Shown one piece after another: positions 1 through 9,546 of a DNA stretch of 21,896 nucleotides. A program made the translations under genes and the position numbers. The notes beneath the pieces are model-generated. The model ran no database searches. It saw only the letters and a program-made list of their open reading frames with translations, and had not been told where the DNA came from. Every line of letters begins with the position of its first letter. Position 1 is the stretch's first letter. The stretch is from Nemertoderma westbladi (taxonomy: Eukaryota > Xenacoelomorpha > Nemertodermatida > Nemertodermatidae): assembly GCA_032718475.1 (NCBI GenBank), contig JAUCBJ010003944.1, positions 1-21,896 of the forward strand, given 5' to 3'.

Positions 1-184
1 AGCTAGACATCCATCGTAATCTAGACTGGGAAGATTGTGGGAAAAAATAATCACATACTGTAAAAACAATAAGAACACATTCAGATTTTTACTTCTCAAA
101 GAATTCCAATGGAGTTAATTATGTTGCGTCATAGTTATAAGTTTTAATTTTTCATCGGCTTAGCAATGTCATATCGACATTTGC

Positions 185-256
185 TTCCTGGTGGGATCGA
201 ACTGGTGACCCCCAGGTTGGATGTCTGGCGTTGTAATCGTTCTGTTAGCAGCTCAG
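185..256 (-). mobile_element. tRNA-derived SINE remnant 1
   Basis: Read on the minus strand, the sequence holds an RNA polymerase III box B-like block (GTTCGATCC within 190-210) and a degraded upstream box A-like block around 230-250. The 21 bases at 190-210 are identical to those at 12681-12701. It cannot fold as a proper tRNA because the arm expected to pair with the T-stem has decayed, so it is a SINE or tRNA pseudogene remnant and not a functional tRNA. The 3' limit is uncertain. Confidence 0.55.
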
Positions 257-864
257 ATTAAAGCAAACCTGGAAATAAAGCCTGATATGTCTGCAGTTTA
301 CGTCATGGAAATGAAATGTGTATATATCCATGGTAACGCAACGACTCTCTATGGATGGGTATGGGTTGGTTACTTTGAACTTTTGTTACTTTGAATTACG
401 TTTTTTTTAAATAAATACACCTCTTGCTGAGTCAATGATACATAAAAAAAGGTAAAACAACAACTTTGTTTTCCTTAAAAATAAATGCAGTTTAATACTA
501 TAGAAAACACGAAAACAGATGTAATCAGAAGAATAAATGCATTTTCAATCAATAAAAGATCACACGCATCAGAAATTTTAAGATTAATATCTAAATCCAA
601 CCCAAAGAAGGTTATTCTCCATTTCATAATCCCCACATATTATTATTTTGGGTTGTTCGGGTTATAATGGATATCATTTGATTTGATGGCCTTTATTTAA
701 AGGGATTAACTTTCCCATTTATCCTCCCGCTCGCTCCTTTCGTTCTCCCGTTCTTTCTTTCGGCTACGACGAAAGAAAATAATTATAATTCTACGAATTT
801 ATGACCAACGTTTCATCTTTGTAACAAAGGAAACTCCATAGCGTGCTTATAGTGGCGGGTGCTA

Positions 865-884
865 CCCCCCCCCCCCCCCCCCCC
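865..884. repeat. Poly-C run, 20 bases
   Basis: An uninterrupted run of 20 C, followed by a second short C-rich block. It is preceded at 850-864 by TAGTGGCGGGTGCTA, which resembles the AGTGGCG start of hAT-type transposon ends. A matching opposite end was not found. Confidence 0.9.
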
Positions 885-1175
885 GCCTCCCCCCAAATAA
901 AATGAAAAACAAATGCCTTTATACGTTATTAGCGGTACAACACCTTCAGCCTATCATTTGGCAAGCGAGCATTTCTAATGTAAATAAATAGATAAAAAAT
1001 AAATATTTCTTAAAAATAAATGTGCATTAAATTCGAAGCACCCGCTCCACCGAATAAATAGTTCCTAATTAACCTGTGAGTGAAACCCAAGAGCTTGATC
1101 CAACGATCTAGTACTATCCCAAACGTTAATGTCTTTAATGTGATTCGGTAATGTGATCCGGACACCACCGGTGAT

Positions 1176-1199
1176 ATGATACTCAATAATTAGTATCAT
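1176..1199. repeat. Short inverted repeat
   Basis: Eight-base arms ATGATACT and AGTATCAT are separated by eight bases and could form a small hairpin. No gene neighbour gives it a role. It may be chance in AT-rich DNA. Confidence 0.5.
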
Positions 1200-1205
1200 C
1201 CGACA

Positions 1206-1224
1206 CCCCCCCCCCCCTCCCCCC
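1206..1224. repeat. Poly-C run, 12 + 6 bases
   Basis: Twelve C, one T, then six C. It is one of eight long G or C runs in this window. Confidence 0.9.
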
Positions 1225-1543
1225 TTGTAGCTCTCCTTATTGTTTCAAGTCTCTCTCAATAACTTACTCATTGTAATCCAATGTTAGATGAGTTAAAGTT
1301 GCCAATCTACTACCGGCTGCCTTCCCTATTCGCTCCAGACTGGTTTTACTCAGGTCACAATCACTCAGTTCTAGGCACCTGAGTGGGTAAACTCCTCTTT
1401 CTAAAAATAGTCCCTGCGCAAGTAATACATAAAAATTATGTAAACAGATACACTATTACATACTACTTACAAGGCTAACATTGTTTATTGTTTCACCAAA
1501 CATTTTAAATATGTCACTAATTTGTAAACAATCAGCCACTGAT

Positions 1544-4500
1544 TGTAACTAATCAAATTGCTGCAGTGGTGTAAGCTAATAATGTAACTAACCAAATTGC
1601 TGCAGTGGTGTAAGCTAATAATGTAACTATCCAAATTGCACTAGTGGTGTAAGCTAATAATGTAACTAACCAAATTGCTGCAGTGGTGTAAGCCAATAAT
1701 GTAACTAATCACATTGCTGCAGTGGTGTAAGCTAATAATGTAACTATCCAAATTGCACTAGTGGTGTAAGCTAATAATGTAACTATAACCAAATTGCTGC
1801 AGTGGTGTAAGCTAATAATGTAACTATCCAAATTGCACTAGTGGTGTAAGCTAATAATGTAACTAACCAAATTGTTACAGTGGTGTAAGCTAATAATGTA
1901 ACTATAACCAAATTGCTGCAGTGGTGTAAGCTAATAATGTAACTATCCAAATTTGCACTAGTGGTGTAAGCTAATAATGTAACTAATCAAATTGCTGCAG
2001 TGTTGTAAGCTAATAATGTAACTATCCAAATTGCTGTGACAGTGGTGTAAGCTAATAATGTAACTAACCAAATTGCTGTGACAGTGGTGTAAGCTAATAA
2101 TGTAACTAACCAAATTGCACTAGTGGTGTAAGCTAATAATGTAACTATAACCAAATTGCTGCAGTGGTGTAAGCTAATAATGTAACTATCCAAATTTGCA
2201 CTAGTGGTGTAAGCTAATAATGTAACTAATCAAATTGCTGCAGTGTTGTAAGCTAATAATGTAACTATCCAAATTGCTGTGACAGTGGTGTAAGCTAATA
2301 ATGTAACTAACCAAATTGCTGTGACAGTGGTGTAAGCTAATAATGTAACTAACCAAATTGCACTAGTGGTGTAAGCTAATAATGTAACTAATCACATTGC
2401 TGCAGTGGTGAAAGCTAATAATGTAACTAACCAAATTGCTGTGACAGTGGTGTCAGCTAATAATGTAAGTAACCAAATTGCTGTGACAGTGGTGTAAGCT
2501 AATAATGTAACTAACCAAATTGCTGTGACAGTTGTGTAAGCTAATAATGTAACTAACCAAATTGCTGTGACAGTGGTGTAAGCTAATAATGTAACTAACC
2601 AAATTGCTGTGACAGTGGTGTAAGCTAATAATGTAACTAACCAAATTGCTGCATTGGTGTAAGCTAATAATGTAACTAACCAAATTGCACAAGTGGTGTA
2701 AGCTAATAATGTAACTAACCAAATTGCTGCAGTGGTGCAAGCTAATAATGTAACTATCCGAATTGCACTAGTGGTGTAAGCTAATAATGTAACTATAACC
2801 AAATTGCTGCAGTGGTGTAAGCTAATAATGTAACTATCCAAATTGCACTAGTGGTGTAAGCTAATAATGTAACTAATCAAATTGCTGCAGTGTTGTAAGC
2901 TAATAATGTAACTATCCAAATTGCTGTGACAGTGGTGTAAGCTAATAATGTAACTAACCAAATTGCTGTGACAGTGGTGTAAGCTAATAATGTAACTAAC
3001 CAAATTGCACTAGTGGTGTAAGCTAATAATGTAACTAATCACATTGCTGCAGTGGTGAAAGCTAATAATGTAACTAACCAAATTGCTGTGACAGTGGTGT
3101 CAGCTAATAATGTAAGTAACCAATTTGCTGTGACAGTGGTGTAAGCTAATAATGTAACTAACCAAATTGCTGTGACAGTTGTGTAAGCTAATAATGTAAC
3201 TAACCAAATTGCTGTGACAGTGGTGTAAGCTAATAATGTAACTAACCAAATTGCTGTGACAGTGGTGTAAGCTAATAATGTAACTAACCAAATTGCTGCA
3301 TTGGTGTAAGCTAATAATGTAACTAACCAAATTGCACAAGTGGTGTAAGCTAATAATGTAACTAACCAAATTGCTGCACTGGTGTAAGATAATAATGTAA
3401 CTAATCACATTGCCGCAGTGGTGTAAGCTAATAATATAACTAACCAACCGCATTGCACTAGTGGTGTAAGCTAATAATGTAACTAACCAAATTGCACTAG
3501 TGGTGTAAGCTAATAATGTAACAAACCAAATTGCACTAGTGGTGTACGCTAATAATGTAACTAACCAAATTGCACTAGTGGTGTAAGCTAATAATGTAAC
3601 TAACCAAATTGCACTAGTGGTGTAAGCTAATAATGTAACTAACCAAATTGCACTAGTGGTGTAAGCTAATAATGTAACTAACCAAATTGCACTAGTGGTG
3701 TAAGCTAATAATGTAACTAACCAAATTGCACTAGTGGTGTAAGCTAATAATGTAACTAACCAAATTGCACTAGTGGTGTAAGCTAATAATGTAACTAACC
3801 AAATTGCACAAGTGGTGTAAGCTAATAATGTAACTAACCAACCACATTGCACTAGTGGTGTAAGCTAATAATGTAACTAACCAAATTGCTGCAGTGGTGT
3901 AAGCTAATAACATAACTAACCAACCACATTGCACTAGTGGTGTAAGCTAATAATGTAACTAACCAAATTGCACTAGTGGTGTAAGCTAATAATGTAACTA
4001 ATCACATTGCTGCAGTGGTGTAATCTAATAATGTAACTAACCACATTGTTGCAGTGGTGTAAGCTAATAATGTTACCAACCACATTGCACTAGTGGTGTA
4101 AGCTAATAATGTAACCAACCAAATTGTTGCAGTGGTGTAAGCTAATAATCTTACCAACCACATTGCACTAGTGGTGTAAGCTAATAATGTAACTAACCAA
4201 ATTGCACTAGTGGTGTAAGCTAATAATGTAACTAACCAAATTGCACTAGTGGTGTAAGCTAATAATGTAACTAACCAAATTGCACAAGTGGTGTAAGCTA
4301 ATAATGTAACTAACCAACCACATTGCACTAGTGGTGTAAGCTAATAATGTAACTAACCAAATTGCTGCAGTGGTGTAAGCTAATAACATAACTAACCAAC
4401 CACATTGCACTAGTGGTGTAAGCTAATAATGTAACTAACCAAATTGCACTAGTGGTGTAAGCTAATAATGTAACTAATCACATTGCTGCAGTGGTGTAAT

Positions 4501-5480
4501 CTAATAATGTAACTAACCACATTGTTGCAGTGGTGTAAGCTAATAATGTTACCAACCACATTGCACTAGTGGTGTAAGCTAATAATGTAACTAACCAAAT
4601 TGTTGCAGTGGTGTAAGCTAATGATGTAACCAACCAAATTGTTGCAGTGGTGTAAGCTAATAATGTAACCAACCAAATTGTTGCAGTGGTGTAAGCTAAT
4701 AATGTAACTAACCAAATTGTTACAGTGGTGTAAGCTAATAATGTAACCAACCAAATTGTTGCAGTGGTGTAAGCTAATAATGTTACCAACCACATTGCAC
4801 TAGTGGTGTATGCTAATAATGTAACTAACCACATTGTTGCAGTGGTGTAAGTTAATAATGTTACCAACCACATTGCACTAGTGGTGGTGTAAGCTAATAA
4901 TGTAACTAACCACATTGTTACAGTGGTGTAAGCTAATAATGTAACCAACCAAATTGTTGCAGTGGTGTAAGCTAATAATGTAACTAACCACATTGCACTA
5001 GTGGTGTAAGCTAATAATGTAACTAACCAAATTGTTACAGTGGTGTAAGCTAATAATGTAACCAACCAAATTGTTGCAGTGGTGTAAGCTAATAATGTTA
5101 CCAACCACATTGCACTAGTGGTGTAAGCTAATAATTTAACTAACCAAATTGTTACAGTGGTGTAAGCTAATAATGTAACCAACCAAATTGTTGCAGTGGT
5201 GTAAGCTAATAATGTAACTAACCACATTGCACTAGTGGTGTAAGCTAATAATGGAACTAACCAAATTGTTGCAGTGGTGTAAGCTAATAATGTTACCAAC
5301 CACATTGCACTTGTGGTGTAAGCTAATAATGTAACTAACCAAATTGTTGCAGTGGTGTAAGCTAATAATGTAACCAACCAAATTGATGCAGTGGTGTAAG
5401 CTAATAATGTAACTAACCACATTGCTGCAGTGGTGTAAGCTAATAATGTTAACTTGCCAAATTCGCTGCAGTTGGAAGAT
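1544..5480. repeat. Large minisatellite, about 100 units of mostly 39/42 bp
   Basis: The array is built of a unit that on the plus strand contains AACTAACCAAATTG, then a variable core, then TGGTGTAAGCTAATAATGT. Most units are 39 bp; units with core CTGTGACAG are 42 bp; a few differ by 1, 2 or 4 bases. Core variants include CTGCAG, CACTAGTG, CTGTGACAG, GTTACAG and GTTGCAG. Marker mutations reveal higher-order repeats: 243 bp (1901 and 2144), 647 bp (2411 and 3058; 2451 and 3098; 2244 and 2891) and 476 bp (3911 and 4387; 4021 and 4497). The left half is rich in CTGTGACAG units, 3450-4480 in CACTAGTG units, and the right end in GTTGCAG/GTTACAG units. Because the unit length is a multiple of three, long minus-strand frames stay open and encode 13-residue repeats; I treat these as artefacts. 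The last recognisable unit overlaps the end of the candidate exon at 5458-5655. Confidence 0.97.
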
Positions 5481-5655
5481 CTATTGGAATGTCCCACACG
5501 TGTAAATCCTTTATGTGTTTGTAGTAGGCGGCTCGAATAGCAGATATTAGTGGGTCCAGACGTATCACCCGGGGTACCGGTGGGTCTGCGCTGGTTGCTA
5601 CGGCAACCGGTGTAGTCTTGGCTGGTGGAATAACCGGCAGAGGTTGCAAGATTAG
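5458..5655 (-). CDS. Candidate internal exon of an unrecognised minus-strand gene
   Basis: Sixty-six codons open in one frame, starting right after a strong minus-strand acceptor (TTATTTCAG, AG at 5656-5657). The peptide begins LILQPLPVIPPAKTTPV, is proline- and valine-rich for about 30 residues, then has a segment containing IRLDPLISAIRAAYYKHIKD and ends DLPTAANL. The best exit is a GC-type donor, G|GCAAGT at 5457-5452. Without splicing the frame reaches TAA after two more codons (5449-5451), so a short terminal exon is the alternative. Entry phase is 0, matching the phase-0 exit of the exon at 10079-10279. Base composition is richer in GC than the surroundings, as expected for coding sequence. 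I do not recognise the family; the layout could precede a leucine-rich repeat region, which is only a guess. The exon end is homologous to the unit of the neighbouring minisatellite. Confidence 0.55.
5594..5607. promoter_or_regulatory. RFX X-box-like palindrome inside an exon
   Basis: GTTGCTACGGCAAC has perfect five-base arms (GTTGC/GCAAC) and fits the RFX X-box pattern known from promoters of cilium genes. Here it lies within a candidate coding exon, so a regulatory role is uncertain and coincidence is likely. Confidence 0.25.
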
Positions 5656-5659
5656 CTGA

Positions 5660-6672
5660 AATAAAATAATTCACAGTATTTTAATGTAGTGATTTATAAA
5701 AGAATAATATTACAAGTGACACATCTTTATTACGAAATCGGAAAGCAGGGGCCTATATGTGGCATTTAACAGCGGTAATGATAAGATGGTTTACATTTTC
5801 AGCCATATTCTGTTAAGGCACTTGTGTTGTCTGCAGAATGATGACCTTTTTGAAGACTTCCAAATCGAGTCATGGAGATCCGGTCTGCCAAGTCTGCAGT
5901 CATTGAGCTCGCATCAGTACTCATTAGAGCAATGTTTTAAATACACCAGTAACACCGGCGTAATTGTACGATTTAGGGATCAATATAACTATGTATATAT
6001 TTATGTTATTGTCACTTCTGAATAATTTCTATCGCAGTTTTACTAACAAGAAAGAATGTATTATGATTACAATGGTATACTATACCTTAACTTGAGAAAA
6101 ACTTTGCTATTATGTTATTATGTTATTAACCGGTAAAACCTCAGTGAGAAGAGAGAGGAGAGATTATTTAGTTTATCGTGGCTGTTATATTTTTTTGACT
6201 CCTTTAAAGCATTCAAGGGATTCCTGAGGAAATTATTTTAGCTATACACGGCTGTGGATACGTAGTAGTCAATTAATTTCATTTCCAGTTTCTGGCCCCG
6301 GTGGCTATTAATTAGCATTTGGTCATAAAGTGTAAAATAGTGATAAAATATAGGTAAATAGTGGATGTGATTCACCCGTGGTGGCTAACCCTTAGCATCC
6401 AGTGTAAAGATACGGCTCACCGATCTATATAATACATAACCATTAATAATGGGGTGGACCCGGATAACGGAACGTAAAATAATCGTCGATCTATTTCCCG
6501 AGTTCTATCATCGATGGGGAGTGAATATCTCACTGGGATTGGGGGTGCAATAAACGGGTGTGTGCATTTATATGACACGCACGTAACCATATATCTTCTG
6601 GCGAATATGATATGGGGGGGGGGGGGGGGGGGTAATATATATGATATGTGCATTAATATTAATTGTATTTCC
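5660..6672. other. Intronic or intergenic stretch without recognised gene
   Basis: Open frames at 5759-6025 (plus) and 6417-6653 (minus) show no family features or convincing start and splice context. Around 6290-6420 an imperfect duplication of a GGTGGCTA...TTAGCAT segment is seen. A 19-base G-run lies at 6614-6632. In the two-exon model this is part of intron 1 of the minus-strand gene. Confidence 0.5.
6614..6632. repeat. Poly-G run, 19 bases
   Basis: An uninterrupted run of 19 G, about 40 bases from the 3' end of the minus-strand LINE. Confidence 0.9.
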
Positions 6673-6683
6673 TCCGTGCTTTA
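6673..6683. repeat. Target-site duplication of LINE 1, copy at its 3' end
   Basis: TCCGTGCTTTA occurs here and again at 9536-9546, exactly bracketing the minus-strand LINE. Exact flanking duplication is the hallmark of target-primed reverse transcription. Confidence 0.85.
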
Positions 6684-6695
6684 CTACTACTACTA

Positions 6696-6828
6696 GGTCG
6701 AGCGAACTCGGACAGTGGAAATGAGATCCTTCCAGGCTTCCCGATTCTCCATAGTTGTCGCAATTTCGTTTCTCCTAAGTTCAGTATCCCTTTCAAGTTG
6801 ATCTATATATGTTATGGCCGGTCGTCCA
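6696..6828 (-). pseudogene. LINE 1 C-terminal end of the polyprotein
   Basis: Last part of the LINE 1 protein, reading GRPAITYIDQLERDTEL and later NREAWKDLI before the element's 3' tail. It continues the frame region at 7277-7614 across the nested insertion. The GRP...D...D...REAW pattern matches the far C-terminus of many invertebrate LINE proteins. Confidence 0.75.
6813..6828. repeat. Target-site duplication of nested LINE, left copy
   Basis: TATGGCCGGTCGTCCA occurs here and at 7261-7276. The 16 bases bracket the plus-strand LINE fragment and show where it entered the older LINE. Confidence 0.9.
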
Positions 6829-7260
6829 TGCTGGGCTCTAACTGCTGAGGACACCAAATCTCTGGATGGCACTTTCACAAGAATGCTACGCCGGGTTCAT
6901 TGTGTCAAGTACAATGCACACATTTCCAACCAGACACTATATAACATTGGAGGTGTCTCATTGGTTCCCCCAAGCTTGACACTAGAACAAAATCGCCTCT
7001 GCTTTGCAGGACATTGCTTTCGCCGTGAGGACCAGCCTGTGCATAATCTTGTACTTTGGCAGCCTCATGGAGTGAATAAGCATGGTGGACAGCCCATGAC
7101 TTTCTTGAGACGCATCTTAAAGGACACTGGACTAGAAGATGCGGATGATCTAGCAAATATCATGGGTGATAGGGAGTTGTGGCGGTGCAATTCTGTCGAT
7201 AAGCCGGCACAGCATTCTTAAAAACGCAGCTGCAATGCAGCATGACGATCATAGTAGTAG
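6829..7260 (+). mobile_element. Nested LINE 3' fragment, plus strand
   Basis: A 432-bp, severely 5'-truncated LINE end, opposite in direction to its host element. It encodes the C-terminal domain of a LINE protein of the same broad type but a different family: KSLDGTFTRMLRRVHC, then LCFAGHCFRRED, LVLWQPHG and GDRELWR, ending in a stop near 7219-7221. The 3' end is ATCATAGTAGTAG, a short (TAG)n tail like that of the host LINE. The 16-bp duplications on both sides prove insertion after the host LINE. It could belong to the same family as LINE 2 at 16528-18515, which lacks this end; the two do not overlap, so I cannot test that. Confidence 0.88.
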
Positions 7261-7276
7261 TATGGCCGGTCGTCCA
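7261..7276. repeat. Target-site duplication of nested LINE, right copy
   Basis: Second copy of TATGGCCGGTCGTCCA, identical to 6813-6828. It belongs to the host LINE sequence (the GRP codons of its C-terminal domain). Confidence 0.9.
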
Positions 7277-7614
7277 CGACTACGCTTTCCATGAGTTGGT
7301 TGCCAGAAAAGTAGATCTGGTATGACCTCGTCTTTACTTCGCCAGCAGTGCCCACTGAATCTTAATCTGCGCTCACGGAGGGTGGTTGATACAGGTGGTA
7401 TTGTACCATAAAGCTCGGCGTTTGTCATGTGTTGTCTCCAGCTGATGTTTAGGGCTGCCCTTAGTAGTCTCGTGTAGCAACCATCAATTCGTTGTTCAAG
7501 TGATTTAGTCAGTGTCCAGGTCTCACCCCCGTATAAAAATACACTTTCCACTGTGGCTCGAAAGAACTTAGTCTTCAGGTGCCTAGAGAGATCTGATTTC
7601 CAGATGGTATCCAT
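7277..7614 (-). pseudogene. LINE 1 reverse transcriptase C-terminal domain
   Basis: Minus-strand frame containing SVFLYGGETWTLTKSLEQRI, DGCYTRLLRAALNISW, RRLRFSGHC and LLFWQPTHGKRSRGRP. This Y-G-x-E-T-W-T-L...RID-GCYTRLLR pattern is characteristic of the region after the RT palm/thumb in many LINEs of cnidarians, molluscs and echinoderms. It is in a different frame from the RT core at 7674-8216, so at least one frameshift lies between 7614 and 7680. The nested insertion interrupts it at GRP. Confidence 0.85.
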
Positions 7615-7673
7615 TTTTTATAGAGCTACCCAAGCCTTTGCTTTCCTAAATTCTATGTCCTTTTTGCTACTCT

Positions 7674-8912
7674 CTATCCATGATCCAAGTACTGGAAGTC
7701 GTCGACCTTCCTTAGTTGATTATTATCAATGGTTGTCAAGTTTCCATCAACATTAAAGGTCATGAATTCGGGCTTGGTAGCATTTATATGCAATCCAACC
7801 TCCTTAGCAGCCCTCTCCACTTTATTTAGTAGAAGCTGTGCATCTGCTAGCGTATTAGAGAGCAGGGCGATGTCATCCGCAAAGTCGGTGTCTGCGACTG
7901 TAGTTGGCGGATGTCTACTACTTCTGCGTTCTTGAAGTGTGAATCCCAGATCTTCACCCTTTGTGGCCGTCCTCATTGCGTAATCCAGCACAATTACAAA
8001 TAGTAATGGTGCTAATGTGTCGCCTTGCAGTACGCCAGCCAGGATTGAGAAAAACTCAGTTTCACCATCTGGTGAGAGTACCTGCGCTTCTGTGTCACAA
8101 TATAACAATCCATTGCCAGCAACAATTATTTCTGGTATTCCATAAGCTTTTACGATTTCAAGCATTTTACCTCTATGGATGGAGTCGAATGCCTTCTTGA
8201 AGTCCACAAAAGTCATGACTGCGGGGAGATTCTTTGACTTAATTCCTTCAATCAGTCTCTGTAGTGCAATTATCTGAGCTATTGTTGATCTATTTGGTCG
8301 AAATACGTTTTGGCTCTTACGCAGTAGTTTCTATATGTGAGGCCTAATCCTATATAGAATCATTTTATTGTATATTTTGGCAGCTACCACAAGCAGACAG
8401 ATCCCACGATAGTTTGTTGGTATGCCGAGGTCTCCTTTCTTTGGGAGAGGCTTTAGTTGACCTTTAGTCCAAATTCGTGGTGGTTTTTCCCCTTTTAACA
8501 TCCGGTTGCAAACATTCAATAATGGTCTGTTTAGCACTCCTGTTTTCCATACCTCCGCTGGGATTTCATCTAATCCACTCGCTTTATTATTGGACATGCT
8601 TTTAATGCTTCTTTGGAGTTCGGCAGGTGTGAAGTCCCCTGTTTCTATAGGTAGTGTCTTGTCATATATTTTCCTTGTAGGGCAGACCTCGATGTTTGGT
8701 GGCTGCCCAAGCAAGTTGCTGATGTAATTTTTCCACTTTCCAACACGTTCTTCAGGACTATCGGCTTTGAGGTGCCCCTTTGCACAACTTTTCCGACCAG
8801 ATACCTCATTTACAGTTTGCCAGGTAAGTCTTGATTGTTGCTGTATGTGAGCAGTTGTAATTGCTTCAATTTTATCCTGTATGTACTTTTCCTGGCTGAT
8901 TTTGTAGGCCAA
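7674..8912 (-). pseudogene. LINE 1 reverse transcriptase core, broken
   Basis: Reverse transcriptase of the LINE, made of two open stretches in the same frame separated by one stop (8331-8333). The first part (8912 downwards) has KASGLDEIPAEVWK and LPKKGDLGIPTNYRGICL; the second has FVDFKKAFDSIHRGKML, LAGVLQGDTLAPLLFVI and the catalytic FADD box in DFADDIALLSN. These are RT motifs in correct order. The enzyme would copy its own RNA at the genomic target. The stop plus the frameshift at the 3' side make this copy inactive. Confidence 0.92.
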
Positions 8913-9535
8913 TTTAAGATCGTCCTTAGCTTTCTCAACCTTGTTAATGTTGGTTTTTCGGTTTTAACTTTGTAGGCTATCTTAAGATCTTCTCTCTTAC
9001 AAGTAACGAAGTACAAGTAATGGCACATACTGTTTTCGTTTGGTTTTCTGGGGGATATGCCTCTTAGCTGATTCTTTGTGGGCTGTTATTATATTCGGTA
9101 TATTGAATCGGTGGACTGGTCTTCATCCATTGACTGAAGTGCTTCAAAGCGGTTTTGAACTTCTACTGTGTAAGCATCCTTTACTGCATTGTCAGTTCTG
9201 AGTTTCTCCCAGTCATAGTTGATTTGCTTGCTTGTACTGGGTTTGCTGGCTCTCAAAGTGAGTCTCATCTCTGCAGTCACAATTATGTGGTCCGAACCAA
9301 TTAGGTTGAACAAGCTGTATGCCTCGCAGTTGATCATGCTGTTTCTCCACTTTTTGTTTATAAGGATGTAATCCAGTTGTGCTTTGGTTCCATTAGGGTA
9401 TTGAAAGGTCCATAGCTTCCCCTTACTCTTTTCGAATGTGTTGTTATTGGTATCAATTCACATTCTTCCATTAGGTCTAAAAGTAAGTACCCATTTCTGT
9501 TAGAACTGGTGTTATAGGTGTAACCCTTGATGTCT
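8913..9535 (-). pseudogene. LINE 1 endonuclease C-terminal remnant and linker
   Basis: The element starts mid-domain: fragments SSNRNGYLLLDLM, then GKLWTFQYPNGTKAQLDYIL and LIGSDHIIVTAEM. The last holds the SDH catalytic histidine motif of APE-type endonucleases. Upstream catalytic residues (the E and DFNA motifs) are missing through 5' truncation. Downstream, between 8890 and 9000, the linker holds two similar segments (DLKIAYKVKTEK and DLKLAYKISQEK), suggesting a small internal duplication or frame-shifted repeat. Frames shift at least twice. Confidence 0.8.
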
Positions 9536-9546
9536 TCCGTGCTTTA
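9536..9546. repeat. Target-site duplication of LINE 1, copy at its 5' end
   Basis: Second copy of TCCGTGCTTTA, identical to 6673-6683, directly after the truncated 5' end of LINE 1. Confidence 0.85.

Larger units (their letters stand above)
1..1543. other. Noncoding left flank, AT-rich
   Basis: No convincing gene is seen here. The stretch contains a tRNA-derived SINE remnant (about 185-256), two C-runs (865-884 and 1206-1224) and a short inverted repeat (1176-1199). The 60-codon open frame at 485-667 has no splice, start or family features. If the minus-strand gene with exons at 10079-10279 and 5458-5655 is real, this stretch could be part of its next intron. Confidence 0.6.
6684..9535 (-). 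mobile_element. 5'-truncated LINE (LINE 1), APE-endonuclease type
   Basis: A non-LTR retrotransposon copy on the minus strand, bounded by an 11-bp duplication (TCCGTGCTTTA). From its 5' side (9535) it carries the C-terminal part of an APE-like endonuclease, a linker, a reverse transcriptase and a C-terminal domain, then ends in a (TAG)4 tail next to the duplication. The start falls inside the endonuclease, which is typical 5' truncation. Reading frames are broken by an in-frame stop at 8331-8333 and several frameshifts, so it is dead. A second LINE 3' end (6829-7260) is inserted in its C-terminal region. The clade is uncertain; the short tail and C-terminal domain suggest an RTE- or RTEX-like group. 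Confidence 0.9.

Noticed and set aside
1544-5480. CRISPR-like array
   Set aside because: Units are directly tandem, with no unique spacers, and the DNA is eukaryotic.
1987-5674. Long minus-strand open frames (up to 398 codons) inside the minisatellite, encoding 13-residue repeats such as LVTLLAYTTSAIW
   Set aside because: They arise because 39- and 42-bp units are multiples of three without a stop in two frames. Frames switch wherever units differ by 1, 2 or 4 bases, and no start, signal or family features are present.
5759-6025. 88-codon plus-strand frame
   Set aside because: No family features, low-complexity tyrosine-rich end, no splice or promoter support.
6417-6696. Overlapping plus and minus frames encoding poly-glycine or poly-proline
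   Set aside because: Both cross the 19-base G-run and owe their character to it.
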